From Paracoccus sp. (in: a-proteobacteria) (GTDB lineage Bacteria > Pseudomonadota > Alphaproteobacteria > Rhodobacterales > Rhodobacteraceae), in contig NZ_JAUNPC010000018.1 of the NCBI RefSeq assembly GCF_030536915.1, positions 3,776 to 42,965 on the forward strand: DNA of 39,190 nt. The letters are read 5' to 3'. Within the stretch, counting starts at the first letter, position 1. Every line of letters starts with the position of its first letter. This document shows, in pieces, positions 7,860 through 17,083 of this stretch. A model generated the notes under the pieces. It was not told where the DNA came from, did not search any database, and was given only the letters and a program-made list of their open reading frames with translations. A program made the translations under genes and the position numbers.

Positions 7860-8473
7860 GGCCGCTGCGCATGGGCGCGCTAGGGGCAGTCGCGCTGGCC
7901 GGGTGGCTCGCCTGGACCGGCGGCATCCCCCTGCCTGTGCCGCTGCCCCCGACTCTGCCTGTGCCGGTGCCGCCGCCGGCCCTGAACATCCCCGTCCCGC
8001 GCCCGCCGCGCCTGCCCGAGATCCGCATCCCCCGGCCCGCGCCCGCGATCACCAGCCCGGTTCAGCGCATCCTGGTCGAGAAAGCCGCGCGCCGCATGAC
8101 GATCTTCCAGCGCGACGGCAACCCGCGCGTGATGCCCATCGCGCTGGGCTTCGCGCCCACGGGCGACAAGGTGAAACAGGGCGACGGCAAGACCCCCGAG
8201 GGCATCTTCAGGATCGACCGCCTGAACGACCGCAGCAGCTTCACCCTGTCGCTCGGACTGGACTATCCCCGTTCTCAGGACCGCACCCGCGCCCGAGCGC
8301 AGGGTGTCGATCCGGGCGGCGACATCATGATCCACGGCCAGCCCAACAAGGTCGACGAGGGCTTCAAGGTCAGGGGCGACTGGACCGCCGGCTGCATCGC
8401 CGTCACCAACCCCGAAATCCGCGAGCTTTTCGCCCATACGCGGATCGGCACTGAGGTCGAGATCAGGCCGTAG
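7856..8473 (+). CDS. L,D-transpeptidase (YkuD) domain protein, exported
   Basis: A 205-residue protein with an N-terminal hydrophobic segment (about residues 7-22) that acts as signal or anchor, then a striking Pro-rich linker (about 24-64), then a YkuD domain. The catalytic signature is present: DIMIHG with His160 and WTAGCIAVTN with Cys180. It is likely periplasmic and acts on peptidoglycan stem peptides or outer-membrane lipoproteins; which reaction it performs cannot be told. The KTPEGIFRI stretch is typical of the short YkuD group. It overlaps the upstream C-S lyase by ATGA, so the two are probably co-translated, although no functional link is obvious. Confidence 0.87.
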   Translation: MRPLRMGALGAVALAGWLAWTGGIPLPVPLPPTLPVPVPPPALNIPVPRPPRLPEIRIPRPAPAITSPVQRILVEKAARRMTIFQRDGNPRVMPIALGFAPTGDKVKQGDGKTPEGIFRIDRLNDRSSFTLSLGLDYPRSQDRTRARAQGVDPGGDIMIHGQPNKVDEGFKVRGDWTAGCIAVTNPEIRELFAHTRIGTEVEIRP

Positions 8474-8486
8474 GCCGCCCGGATCG

Positions 8487-8549
8487 TCTTTCTTCTTTGT
8501 CCAAATATCCTGGGGGAGTCGCGCGCAGCGCGGCGGGGGCAAAGCCCCC
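8487..8549 (+). repeat. Two-hairpin intergenic repeat, copy A, probable bidirectional terminator
   Basis: Begins TCTTTCTTC, then AAATATCC, then hairpin CGCGC-GCA-GCGCG (8520-8532), then GGGGGC-AAA-GCCCCC (8535-8549). It lies between the convergent L,D-transpeptidase and hrpB genes, the right place for a bidirectional terminator. The same architecture recurs at 5489-5547 with different bases in the stems but compensating complementarity. Confidence 0.65.
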
Positions 8550-8553
8550 ATCT

Positions 8554-10977
8554 TCACGTCCCGCGCGGCTTGGCCCTCGCCGTCGGGTCTGCCGTCGTCG
8601 GGTCCTCGGGCCAGGGATGGCGCGGATAGCGCCCGCGCATGTCCTTGCGGACATCGCCGTAGCCCCCCGCCCAGAAGCCGGGCAGGTCGGTCGTCACCGC
8701 GACGGGCTTGCCGCCCGGCGACAGCATCTGGATGCGCAGGGGGCGGTTGCCCGCCATGGGATGGCGGGTGACGCCGAACAGTTCCTGCAGGCGGGCCTCG
8801 ATGGTGGGCGTCTCGGCGTCGTAGTCGATGGGGATGCGGCGGCCCAGCGGCGAGACGAAGGCCGCGGGCGCCGCTTCGTCCAGCCGTCGCTGGCCGTCCC
8901 AGCCGATCAGCGCCTTCAGCGGCTCGGTCAGGTCCAGCGCCCGCAGGTCGGCGGTCGTGCGGGCGCGGCCGAGCCATGGCAGCAGCCAGCCCGGATCGGC
9001 CAGAAGCGCCGCATTACTGACATCCGGCATCCCCTCCACCAGCGCGATCCGCGCCCGCAGCCGCCGCGCCGAGGGCGTCCAGGGCAGGCCGAGGTCGCGC
9101 AGCCCCTCCCAAGCCGCAAGCGCCACGGCTTCGGACTCGGGATCGTCCAGCGCCCGGTCGGACAGGACCAGCGCGCCCAGCCGTTCCTGCCGGCGGGCAA
9201 GTACCCGGCCCTCGCGGCGGGACCATGCGACCCGTTCCACCGCCTCGATCCGGTCGGCATGAAGCGCCCGCAGGTCCGCCTCGTCCAGCGCAGCCGCCAT
9301 CCGCACCCGCGCCTCACGCGCGTCACCATCGAGGTCGGTCGCCACGATCAGCCTTTGCGCACCCAGAGGGTCGCCCTCGGCCAGCACTGCGCCCTTGCCG
9401 CCCGACAGCACATAGCGTGGCGCGTCCCCCTTGCGGCGCAACCCGATGCGGTCAGGGTATGCCAGCGCCGCCATCTCGCCTGGGCTCATCGGGGGCGCGT
9501 CCGGCGCGAGTCGGCGCAGGCGGCGGGCCTCGACGCGGATGCGCTCGACGGTGCCGCGGTCGGCGGGCCAAGGGTGGCGCTCGGCATAGGCGCGGGGGTC
9601 GCGGATGGCCTGAAGCCGCAGGGACAGGTCGGCGGGCGCGCCGCGGACCGGGTCGCGCTCAGCCATCAGCGCGGCGAGGTCCGCCGCCGCGCGCCCCGCG
9701 CTCAGCAGCATGTGCCCCAGCCGCGGGTGCAGCGGCAGCGCGGCCAAGGCGCGCCCATGCGGGGTGATCCCCCCGTCCTTCAGCGCGCCCAAGGCTTCCA
9801 GCAGCGCCCGCGCCTCGGCCAGCGCGGCGGCGGGGGGCGGGGTCAGGAAGGCCAGCCCCTCGCCGGACCCCCAGGCGGCCAGTTCCAGCGCGAGGCCCGC
9901 CAAGTCGGCGGTGGCGATCTCGGGCGGGGCGAAAGCGGGCAGGCTCCCCTCCTCGGCCCGCGCCCACATCCGGTAAGCGATGCCCGACGCCACCCGGCCC
10001 GCGCGGCCGCGGCGCTGCTCGGCCTCGGCGCGGCTGACGCGTTCGGTCACCAGCCGCGTCATGCCGGAACCGGGATCGAAGCGCGCCCGCCGCGCCCGTC
10101 CCGCATCCACCACCACCCGCACGCCCGGAATCGTCAGCGAGGTTTCCGCGATCGCCGTCGCCAGCACGATCCGCCTTTGCTCACCGGGCGGGGCCAAGGC
10201 GGCCCGCTGCGCCGAAAGGTCCATCGCGCCATAAAGCGGCATGATCTCGGCGGGCAGGTCCAGCAGCGCGGCCAAGCGGCGGATCTCGCCCTCGCCCGGC
10301 AGGAAGGCCAGGATCGTGCCGCCGGTGTCGCGCGTCTCGGCCTCGGCCTCAGCGATCAGGCGGGCGGCCTCGGGGACCAGCCGTGCACCTGCCGGCAGCG
10401 GCCGGTCGAGCCAGCGCGTTTCCACCGGATAGGCCCGGCCCAGAGACCGCACCACGGGTGCTGCGTCCAGCAGCGCGGCGACGGGTTCGGCGTCCAGCGT
10501 CGCCGACATCACCAGCACCGCCAGATCGGGCCGCAGCGCCCCCCGGCTTTCCCAGACCAGCGCCAATCCGAGGTCGGCGTTCAGGCTGCGTTCGTGGAAC
10601 TCGTCGAAGATCACGCAGCCGATCCCCGGAAGGTCGGGGTCGAACTGGATCATGCGGGTCAGGATGCCCTCGGTCACGACCTCGATTCGCTTGCCCGGCA
10701 CAGCTTCCCCACGGATGCGGTAGCCGACCGTTGCTCCTAACGCCTCTCCAAGAGTCGAGGCCATCCGCTCCGCCGCGGCGCGGGCGGCCAGGCGGCGCGG
10801 CTCCAGCATCACGATGCGGCCGGGGATCAGGTCCAGCAGCGCCAAGGGCACCCGCGTCGTCTTGCCCGCCCCGGGCGGCGCCACCAGCACCGCGCGGCCA
10901 TGTTCGGCCAGCGCCGCCCGCAGTTCGGGGATCGCGTCGTCGATGGGAAGGGCGTCGGGGGATCGGGCGTCGGTCAT
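8554..10977 (-). CDS. hrpB: ATP-dependent helicase HrpB
   Basis: An 807-residue DEAH-type superfamily 2 helicase. Walker A is APPGAGKT (33-40), the DEAH-equivalent motif is DEFHER (about 125-130), motif III is SAT (158-160), and a helicase C-terminal block with RGRAGR follows. The long C-terminal HrpB-specific region continues past the ratchet domain and ends with blocks such as RHPMAGNRPLRIQ and GSYPEV-like FWAGGYGDVRKDMRGRYPRH. The length agrees with HrpB and differs from HrpA, which is about 1300 residues. The ATG at 10977 (MTDARSPDAL) is chosen because the open frame upstream of it lies antisense to the neighbouring mfd-like gene. It is divergent from that gene across about 70 bases. RNA substrate and role are poorly known for the family. 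Confidence 0.93.
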   Translation of the reverse strand: MTDARSPDALPIDDAIPELRAALAEHGRAVLVAPPGAGKTTRVPLALLDLIPGRIVMLEPRRLAARAAAERMASTLGEALGATVGYRIRGEAVPGKRIEVVTEGILTRMIQFDPDLPGIGCVIFDEFHERSLNADLGLALVWESRGALRPDLAVLVMSATLDAEPVAALLDAAPVVRSLGRAYPVETRWLDRPLPAGARLVPEAARLIAEAEAETRDTGGTILAFLPGEGEIRRLAALLDLPAEIMPLYGAMDLSAQRAALAPPGEQRRIVLATAIAETSLTIPGVRVVVDAGRARRARFDPGSGMTRLVTERVSRAEAEQRRGRAGRVASGIAYRMWARAEEGSLPAFAPPEIATADLAGLALELAAWGSGEGLAFLTPPPAAALAEARALLEALGALKDGGITPHGRALAALPLHPRLGHMLLSAGRAAADLAALMAERDPVRGAPADLSLRLQAIRDPRAYAERHPWPADRGTVERIRVEARRLRRLAPDAPPMSPGEMAALAYPDRIGLRRKGDAPRYVLSGGKGAVLAEGDPLGAQRLIVATDLDGDAREARVRMAAALDEADLRALHADRIEAVERVAWSRREGRVLARRQERLGALVLSDRALDDPESEAVALAAWEGLRDLGLPWTPSARRLRARIALVEGMPDVSNAALLADPGWLLPWLGRARTTADLRALDLTEPLKALIGWDGQRRLDEAAPAAFVSPLGRRIPIDYDAETPTIEARLQELFGVTRHPMAGNRPLRIQMLSPGGKPVAVTTDLPGFWAGGYGDVRKDMRGRYPRHPWPEDPTTADPTARAKPRGT

Positions 10978-11046
10978 CGCCCTTGTCGTGGCCGAAAACG
11001 CGCGCGGCTGCAAACCTGCCCTCCGCGCCGGAACCGGCTTGCACGA

Positions 11047-14000
11047 ATGTCGTTGAAGCTGACGCAGGAAGGGCCGGGCACGGACCTGATTGCCCCCGGA
11101 CCCGATCCTTTGCCGAAAGCCATCATGTCCCCATCCACCGGGAAGGCCCGGCCCGCCGGCCGCCTTGGAAATGCCGAAACCGCCGCGGCGCTGGCCGAAT
11201 CCCTGCCGCAGGGCGACATCCTCTTCGCCGCCGAATCGGAAACCGACGCCATCGCCGTCGCCCGCGCACTGGCCGTCGCCGCTCCGGGGGCGCAGGTGAT
11301 CCTTCTGCCCGAAAGCGACGCGCTGCCGGGTGACGGCTCGCCCGCCTCGCCCGCCAACATCGGCCTGCGGAATGCGGGGCTGTCGCGGCTGCGCGAACGC
11401 GAGGGCGGCCCTGTCGCCCTGATCACCACGGCCGATGCGCTGGCGATGGCCTGGCCCGCGCCTTCCGAGATCCCGGCCGAGCTGCTGTCGGTGACGGTTG
11501 GCACCGAACTCGACCTGACCGCCTTGCGCGATTCCATCGTGGCGCTGGGCTATGCCGAGGACGACCGCGTGGACGAGCCGGGCGAGGTGGCCCTGCGCGG
11601 GCAGGTGCTGGACGTCTTCCCCGCGCAATCCGAGGACCCGGTGCGGATCGAGGTGGCGGAGGGCAGAATCGCCTGGATCAGCCTCTACGACATTCTGGAT
11701 CAGCGCACCCTTTCCGAGGTCCAATCCTGCGCCATCGCCCCCGTGACCGAGCCGGCATTGGGCGAGACGCGCTGCGCCCTGCCCGACCATCTGCCCGGCG
11801 CACGGCTGGTCCTGCCCCCTGCTTCCGACAGGCGCCGCCGCAACGTCCTGAAGCTGGGCGCCGAGATCGGCAGCGCCGCCGCCCTGCGCCGCGTGCTGCC
11901 CGACGAGGCATGGGCGGCCTCGATCAAGGGGCGCGAGACGCTGGAACTGGCGCAGGCAGGCGATCCGCCCCCGCGCTTCGTCGAAAGCCGCGCGCCGGAA
12001 CGCGCCTTCACCCGCGCCGCCCGTGGTGCCTTCGATTCGGGCGAGCGGCTGGTCCTTCTGGGCAGCGAGCGCGACCTGCGCTTCCTGTCCCGCCGCGCGG
12101 CCAGGCTGCTGGAACGCACGATCCGCCCCGCCGCGTCATGGGAGGAAGTCGCGCAGGCCGAACCCGGCAGCCTCCTGTCCCTGCCCATGCCCGCCGAACG
12201 CGGCTTCCGGCGCGACGGCGTCCTGGCCGTCGCCGCCGCCGACCTGCTGGGCAGCCGGGCGCTGCGCGAGGATGCCGTGGCCACGGGCCAGACGCTGCTC
12301 GATCAGGTCGGCATCCGCATCGGCGACGTGGTGGTGCACGAGGACCACGGCATCGGCGTGGTCGCGGGCATCGAGCCCCTGCCCGACCTGGGCGAAGGCG
12401 AGCCCGGCGAGGCGATCCGCCTGACCTACGCGGCGGACGGCGTGCGGCTGGTCCCGGTCCTTCAGGCGCACCGCATCTGGCGCTATGGGGCCGAACCCGA
12501 GGCGGTGACGCTCGACCGCCTGGACGGATCAAGCTGGCGCAAGCGCAGGGACGAGGTCGAGGCGGCAGTTGCGGAAACCGCCCAAGCCCTTTCGGAACTG
12601 GCCGAGGCGCGCAAGGGGCAGAAGGCCCCGGTGTTGGAAGGCGACCCGGCCGATTATGAACGCTTCGCCGCGGGCTTCGCCTTCACCGAAACGCCCGACC
12701 AGGCCCGCGCGATCGAAGCGGTGCGCGACGACCTTTTCTCGGGGCGGCCGATGGACCGGCTGGTGATCGGCGACGTGGGCTATGGCAAGACCGAAGTCGC
12801 GCTGCGCGCCGCCGCCGTCGCCGTGCTGGAAGGCCGGCAGGTGGCCGTCGCCGCCCCCACGACCGTTCTGGCCCGACAGCACGTGGAAACATTCCAGCGC
12901 CGCTTCGCGCCCTTGGGCAAAACGGTCGGCGCGCTGCACCGCCTGTCCTCGGCCGCCGAGAAGAAGGCAGTGAAGGAGGGACTGGCCGACGGCACCATCG
13001 ACATCGTGATCGGCACGGGGGCGGTCGCGGGCAAGGGCGTCACCTACAAGGACCTCGGCCTTGTCATCATCGACGAGGAGCAGCGCTTCGGCACGGCCGA
13101 CAAGGGGAAGCTGCGCGACCTGTCGGCAGGCCATGTCCTGACCCTGACCGCGACCCCTATCCCCCGCACGCTGCAATCGGCGCTGGTCGGCCTGCAGCAA
13201 CTGTCGGTCATCGCCACGCCCCCCGCGCGGCGCCAGCCGATCCGCACCTCGGTGGCAGCCTTCGACGCGACGACCCTGCGCGCCGCCCTGCTGCGCGAAC
13301 GCGCCCGCCGGGGCCAAAGCTTCGTCGTTGTCCCCCGCATCGAGGACATGGAGCCGATGGCCGCCGAGTTGCGCGAGCTTCTGCCCGGCTTCGAGATCCT
13401 GCAGGCCCACGGCAAGCTGCCCGCCGCCGAGATCGACGAGGCCATGATCCGCTTTTCCCGCGGCGAGGGCGACGTGCTGCTGGCCACCAACATCATCGAG
13501 GCGGGGCTGGACGTGCCGCAGGCCAACACCATGGTCGTCTGCAAGGCCGACCGCTTCGGCCTGTCGCAACTGCACCAGTTGCGCGGCCGCGTGGGGCGCG
13601 GCAACCAGCGGGCGCAGATGCTGATCTTCACCGAGGCCGGAAAGACGATCCCCGACCTGACGCTCAAGCGCCTGCGGACGCTGGAAACGCTGAACCGGCT
13701 GGGTGCGGGTTTCGAGATCAGCGCCCGCGACCTCGACCTGCGCGGCGCGGGCGATCTGCTGGGAGAGGAACAGGCGGGCCACATGAAGCTGATCGGGATC
13801 GAGCTTTACCAGCGGCTGCTGGCCGATGCCCTGTCGGCCCGTGGCGGCGCGGACGCGCGCTGGACGCCCGACCTTGAACCGGGCCTGCAGGGGCGGTTGC
13901 CGGAAAACTGGATCGCCGACCCGGATACGCGGCTGGAGATCCATATGCGCCTTGCCCGCATGGATTCCTCGGAGGCCGTGGACCTGCTGGAAGCCGAACT

Positions 14001-14295
14001 CGAGGACCGCTTCGGCGATGTCCCTCCCGAGGCCCGCACCCTGCTGCAGATCGTCCGCCTGCGCGAGGCCGCCCATGCGGCGGGCATCGCCCGCGTGGTC
14101 GCCGGTCCCGCGGGCATCGTCCTTTACCCGCGCGAGGGGGTGACGCCGGAAGCGGAGGGCCTTGAGCGCAAGGAGGACTGCCTTGTGCTGCGCGAGGCGA
14201 TCGAGGACCCGCGCGAAAGGCTGACCCGCACGGCCGGACTGCTGGCCGCGATCGTGGAAAGCAGCGAGGAAGCGGAACCGGCCCAAGCTGCCTGA
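11047..14295 (+). CDS. Mfd-like DEAD/DEAH translocase (diverged transcription-repair coupling factor paralogue)
   Basis: A 1082-residue protein with Mfd architecture. The N-terminal UvrB-like region includes EPGEVALRGQVLDVFP (about 177-192). An RNA-polymerase-interacting CarD-like domain follows (about 428-530, VVVHEDHGIGVVAGIEPLP). The RecG-like motor has Walker A GDVGYGKT near 575, DEEQRFG near 676, TATPIPRTL and LRGRVGRG. A C-terminal TRCF domain contains LEDRFGDVP. Differences from textbook Mfd are a shorter N-terminus, a shortened CarD-like domain, and PRTLQSALVGLQQLSVIATPP where Mfd usually has PRTLHMSL. It may be a second, diverged Mfd rather than the housekeeping copy. An internal ATG at 11125 is an alternative start. 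Predicted to bind RNA polymerase and DNA with ATP-driven translocation. Confidence 0.8.
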   Translation: MSLKLTQEGPGTDLIAPGPDPLPKAIMSPSTGKARPAGRLGNAETAAALAESLPQGDILFAAESETDAIAVARALAVAAPGAQVILLPESDALPGDGSPASPANIGLRNAGLSRLREREGGPVALITTADALAMAWPAPSEIPAELLSVTVGTELDLTALRDSIVALGYAEDDRVDEPGEVALRGQVLDVFPAQSEDPVRIEVAEGRIAWISLYDILDQRTLSEVQSCAIAPVTEPALGETRCALPDHLPGARLVLPPASDRRRRNVLKLGAEIGSAAALRRVLPDEAWAASIKGRETLELAQAGDPPPRFVESRAPERAFTRAARGAFDSGERLVLLGSERDLRFLSRRAARLLERTIRPAASWEEVAQAEPGSLLSLPMPAERGFRRDGVLAVAAADLLGSRALREDAVATGQTLLDQVGIRIGDVVVHEDHGIGVVAGIEPLPDLGEGEPGEAIRLTYAADGVRLVPVLQAHRIWRYGAEPEAVTLDRLDGSSWRKRRDEVEAAVAETAQALSELAEARKGQKAPVLEGDPADYERFAAGFAFTETPDQARAIEAVRDDLFSGRPMDRLVIGDVGYGKTEVALRAAAVAVLEGRQVAVAAPTTVLARQHVETFQRRFAPLGKTVGALHRLSSAAEKKAVKEGLADGTIDIVIGTGAVAGKGVTYKDLGLVIIDEEQRFGTADKGKLRDLSAGHVLTLTATPIPRTLQSALVGLQQLSVIATPPARRQPIRTSVAAFDATTLRAALLRERARRGQSFVVVPRIEDMEPMAAELRELLPGFEILQAHGKLPAAEIDEAMIRFSRGEGDVLLATNIIEAGLDVPQANTMVVCKADRFGLSQLHQLRGRVGRGNQRAQMLIFTEAGKTIPDLTLKRLRTLETLNRLGAGFEISARDLDLRGAGDLLGEEQAGHMKLIGIELYQRLLADALSARGGADARWTPDLEPGLQGRLPENWIADPDTRLEIHMRLARMDSSEAVDLLEAELEDRFGDVPPEARTLLQIVRLREAAHAAGIARVVAGPAGIVLYPREGVTPEAEGLERKEDCLVLREAIEDPRERLTRTAGLLAAIVESSEEAEPAQAA

Positions 14296-14388
14296 AGGGA
14301 CGCCGCGTCGGGCTGAACCCAAGCCCGGCTCTGGTCGTTGAGGCGCCGACCGCCTATCTGACAGGCCGTTGATTCCACGGGGGACCGC

Positions 14389-15768
14389 ATGGCCTTGTCC
14401 GATACCACTGGCAGCCTGATGCGCGGGCTGGGGCTGGCCGATCCGGTCATCCGGCTGGGCGTCACGGGTCTCAGCCGGGCGGGCAAGACGGTGTTCATCA
14501 CCTCGTTGGTGGCGAACCTGCTGGACCGCGGCCGGATGCCCGGCCTGCGCGCCGCCGCCGACGGCACCATCCGCGCGGCCTGGCTGCAGCCGCAGCCCGA
14601 CGACACCGTGCCCCGCTTCGACTACGAACGCCACCTGGCCGCGCTGACAGGCCCGGACCCGCACTGGCCCGAGGGCACCCGCGCGGTCAGCCAGCTGCGC
14701 CTGTCGCTGCGGGTGCAGCCACGCGGGCTGCTGTCTGGCCTGCGGGGCGTGCAGACCATCCACCTCGACATCGTGGATTACCCCGGCGAGTGGCTGCTGG
14801 ACCTGCGCCTGATGGAGCGCAGCTTCGCCCAGTGGTCCGCCGAGGTCCTCGAACGGATCGAGCACCGTCCTGGTGCCGACCGCTACCGCGCCGAACTGGG
14901 CAGCATCGATGCGCAAGCGCGCTTTGCCGAGCCCTTGGCCCAGCGCCTCGCCGCCGCCTACACGGCGCATCTGGCCGCCGCCCGCGACGGCGGTTTCTCG
15001 GACACCACGCCGGGCCGTTTCCTGCTGCCCGGCGAGATGGAGGGCTCGCCCGCCCTGACCTTCGCGCCGCTGCCGGATACGCTGGCGTCCTCGGCCCTTT
15101 ACAAGGAATTCCGCCGCCGCTTCGACGCCTACAAGTCGCGCGTCGTGAAACCCTTCTTCCGCGACCATTTCGCCCGCATCGACCGGCAGGTGGTGCTGGT
15201 GGATGTCCTCGGCGCCATCCACGCCGGCCCCCGCGCGGTCGAGGACACCCGCCGCGCCATGGCCGACATCCTGTCGGCCTTCCGCCCCGGCCGCATCGGC
15301 TGGCTATCGCAGCTTCTGGGCACGCGGCGGGTCGAACGCATCCTTTTCGCCGCGACCAAGGCCGACCACCTGCACCATGTCCAGCACGCGCGGCTGTCGA
15401 ACATCCTGACCGCCATGCTGCGCGAGGCCCGCGACCGCGCCGACTTCCAGGGCGCGCGCACTGATTCGCTGGCTATCGCCGCGCTGCGCACGACGACCGA
15501 GGAAATCATCCGCCAAGACGGCCAGGACCTGCCCGCCGTGCGCGGCACCCTGATGGATGGCCGGCAGGCGGCCTTCTACCCCGGCGAACTGCCCGACAAC
15601 CCCGCGGACCTCCTGCGCCCCGCCGCCGAGGGCGCGCATCGCTGGCTCGACGCCGACTATGCGGTGATGAACTTCGCCCCCGCGCCGGACACGCTGCGCC
15701 CCGGCGACGGGCCGCCCCATATCCGGCTGGACCGCGCCGCCGAGTTCCTGATCGGAGACCGGCTGTGA
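14389..15768 (+). CDS. YcjX family P-loop GTPase-like protein
   Basis: A 459-residue protein of the YcjX (DUF463) family. A P-loop GLSRAGKT lies at 27-34 and a second switch-like motif, DIVDYPGEWLLDL, begins near 127. The family is often induced with stress or phage-shock genes and is paired with a YcjF membrane protein, as here with the next gene. The biochemical role is not established. The ATG at 14389 is preceded by GGGGGACC, an acceptable ribosome-binding site. About 48 bases separate it from the ycjF-like gene, and that spacer contains a degenerate copy of the intergenic repeat motif. Confidence 0.88.
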   Translation: MALSDTTGSLMRGLGLADPVIRLGVTGLSRAGKTVFITSLVANLLDRGRMPGLRAAADGTIRAAWLQPQPDDTVPRFDYERHLAALTGPDPHWPEGTRAVSQLRLSLRVQPRGLLSGLRGVQTIHLDIVDYPGEWLLDLRLMERSFAQWSAEVLERIEHRPGADRYRAELGSIDAQARFAEPLAQRLAAAYTAHLAAARDGGFSDTTPGRFLLPGEMEGSPALTFAPLPDTLASSALYKEFRRRFDAYKSRVVKPFFRDHFARIDRQVVLVDVLGAIHAGPRAVEDTRRAMADILSAFRPGRIGWLSQLLGTRRVERILFAATKADHLHHVQHARLSNILTAMLREARDRADFQGARTDSLAIAALRTTTEEIIRQDGQDLPAVRGTLMDGRQAAFYPGELPDNPADLLRPAAEGAHRWLDADYAVMNFAPAPDTLRPGDGPPHIRLDRAAEFLIGDRL

Positions 15769-15769
15769 G

Positions 15770-15793
15770 CTTCTTCCTGGCCCAGATACCCAT
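15770..15793 (+). repeat. Possible degenerate copy of the intergenic repeat
   Basis: The spacer between the YcjX and YcjF genes carries CTTCTTCCTGGCCCAGATACC, resembling the conserved left half TCTTTCTTC...CCAAATATCC of the elements at 5489 and 8487. The hairpin half is not present. Weak match. Confidence 0.2.
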
Positions 15794-15816
15794 GCCGACC
15801 GCGCAGAGGCAGCACG

Positions 15817-17037
15817 ATGGCTGAAATCCCCAAACCTCCGCGCCGCGGCCCTGTGCTGATCGAATACGAATCTGCCGCCCCCGCGCAGGACGAGGCGCGG
15901 CAACAGGACAGGAAAGCGGCAGATGAGACTGCCCGTCGCGCCGAGCCTCGGGCTGACACCCCGCCGGACCCGGCCGAGCCCCCGCAACCTGCTGCGGCCG
16001 CCCCTCGTCACGATCCACCACGCGATGCCCGCGCCCCGCGCCTCAAGGACGCGCCTGCAGGTCCCTCGCCCGCCGATGCGCCGCCGATCGATGACGGGCT
16101 GACGGTCCCCCTGCCCCGTCCCCGCACGATGGAGCTGGTGACGCGGATCGTCGGCCGCCGCCCTTCTCGCGTGACCAGCTTCTTCCTGAACACGCTTGCG
16201 GCGCTGCTGACATTCCTTCTGTCCATGGCCGCGCTGGAGTTCTTCGACAACCTGATGGCCCGCTCGGCCGTTCTGGGCTGGATCGGCGTCGGCCTGTTTG
16301 CCGCCTTCACGCTGGCGACGCTGGCCTTGGCAATCCGCGAATACGCCGCTTGGGCGCGGCTGGGCCGCATCGACGAGATCCACCGCGATTCGGGCCGGGC
16401 ACTTGCCGCCCGCGATCTCGACCGCGCGCAGAAGGTGCTGGACAAGCTCGATGCGCTTTATGCCCGCCGACCCGAGATGGCGCGGGCGCGGCAGAACATG
16501 GCCCGCCGCCGCGAGGACAGCTTCGACGCCGAGGTGCTGCTGGCGATGGCCGAGGCCGAGTTGCTGTCCCCCCTCGACAGCCAAGCCCGGCGCGAGATCG
16601 AGGCTGCGTCCCGCACCGTCGCCGCCGCGACCGCGCTGATCCCGCTGGCGCTGGCCGATGTGTTGACGGCGCTGGCCGCCAACCTGCGGATGATCCGGCG
16701 CATGGCCGAGATCTACGGTGGCCGCGCGGGCGCGGTGGGCGGCTGGCGGCTGGCGCGCACCGTCGTCACCCACCTGATCGCCACCGGCGCGGTCGCGGCG
16801 GGGGACGACCTGATCCACACCGTCGCGGGCGGCGGCGTGCTTGCGAAGGTCAGCCGCCGCTTCGGCGAGGGCGTGGTGAACGGGGCGCTGACCGCCCGCG
16901 TCGGCGTCGCCGCGATGGAGGTCTGCCGCCCCCTGCCCTTCATCCAGGCGCCCCGTCCCAGGGTCGGCAACCTCATGGCGCGGGGGCTCAAGGGCCTGTT
17001 CGGCGACGACTCGGGCGGCAGGGAAACGAAGAAGTGA
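15817..17037 (+). CDS. YcjF family membrane protein (TIGR01620/DUF697-like)
   Basis: A 406-residue protein partnered with the upstream YcjX gene. The first 100 or so residues are Pro/Ala/charged and probably disordered in the cytoplasm. Two adjacent membrane helices follow (about 120-170, with FFLNTLAALLTFLLSMAALEFF and then a second segment after AVLGWIGVG). A helical C-terminal domain then contains GGWRLARTVVTHLIATGAVAAGDDL, which fits the YcjF/DUF697 pattern. The ATG at 15817 follows AGGCAGCACG. The pair probably acts at the inner membrane under stress, inferred from family context. Confidence 0.85.
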   Translation: MAEIPKPPRRGPVLIEYESAAPAQDEARQQDRKAADETARRAEPRADTPPDPAEPPQPAAAAPRHDPPRDARAPRLKDAPAGPSPADAPPIDDGLTVPLPRPRTMELVTRIVGRRPSRVTSFFLNTLAALLTFLLSMAALEFFDNLMARSAVLGWIGVGLFAAFTLATLALAIREYAAWARLGRIDEIHRDSGRALAARDLDRAQKVLDKLDALYARRPEMARARQNMARRREDSFDAEVLLAMAEAELLSPLDSQARREIEAASRTVAAATALIPLALADVLTALAANLRMIRRMAEIYGGRAGAVGGWRLARTVVTHLIATGAVAAGDDLIHTVAGGGVLAKVSRRFGEGVVNGALTARVGVAAMEVCRPLPFIQAPRPRVGNLMARGLKGLFGDDSGGRETKK

Positions 17038-17083
17038 CCGCAGGCCCTTCCGCCCGCCCCTGCAAGCCACTAGCCTGCGCGCC

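Noticed and set aside
8497-10740. 747-codon plus-strand frame opposite hrpB
   Set aside because: Antisense shadow of hrpB, low-complexity Arg/Gln/Gly product, no recognisable domain.
10978-11790. N-terminal extension of HrpB to 1078 residues
   Set aside because: The extra 271 residues are antisense to the mfd-like gene and unlike HrpB; the ATG at 10977 gives the family length.
12529-15222. 897-codon open frame on the minus strand opposite the mfd-like and ycjX genes
   Set aside because: It mirrors the third-position GC bias of the genes on the plus strand; the product is His/Gln/Arg-rich without any domain, the usual artefact in high-GC DNA.
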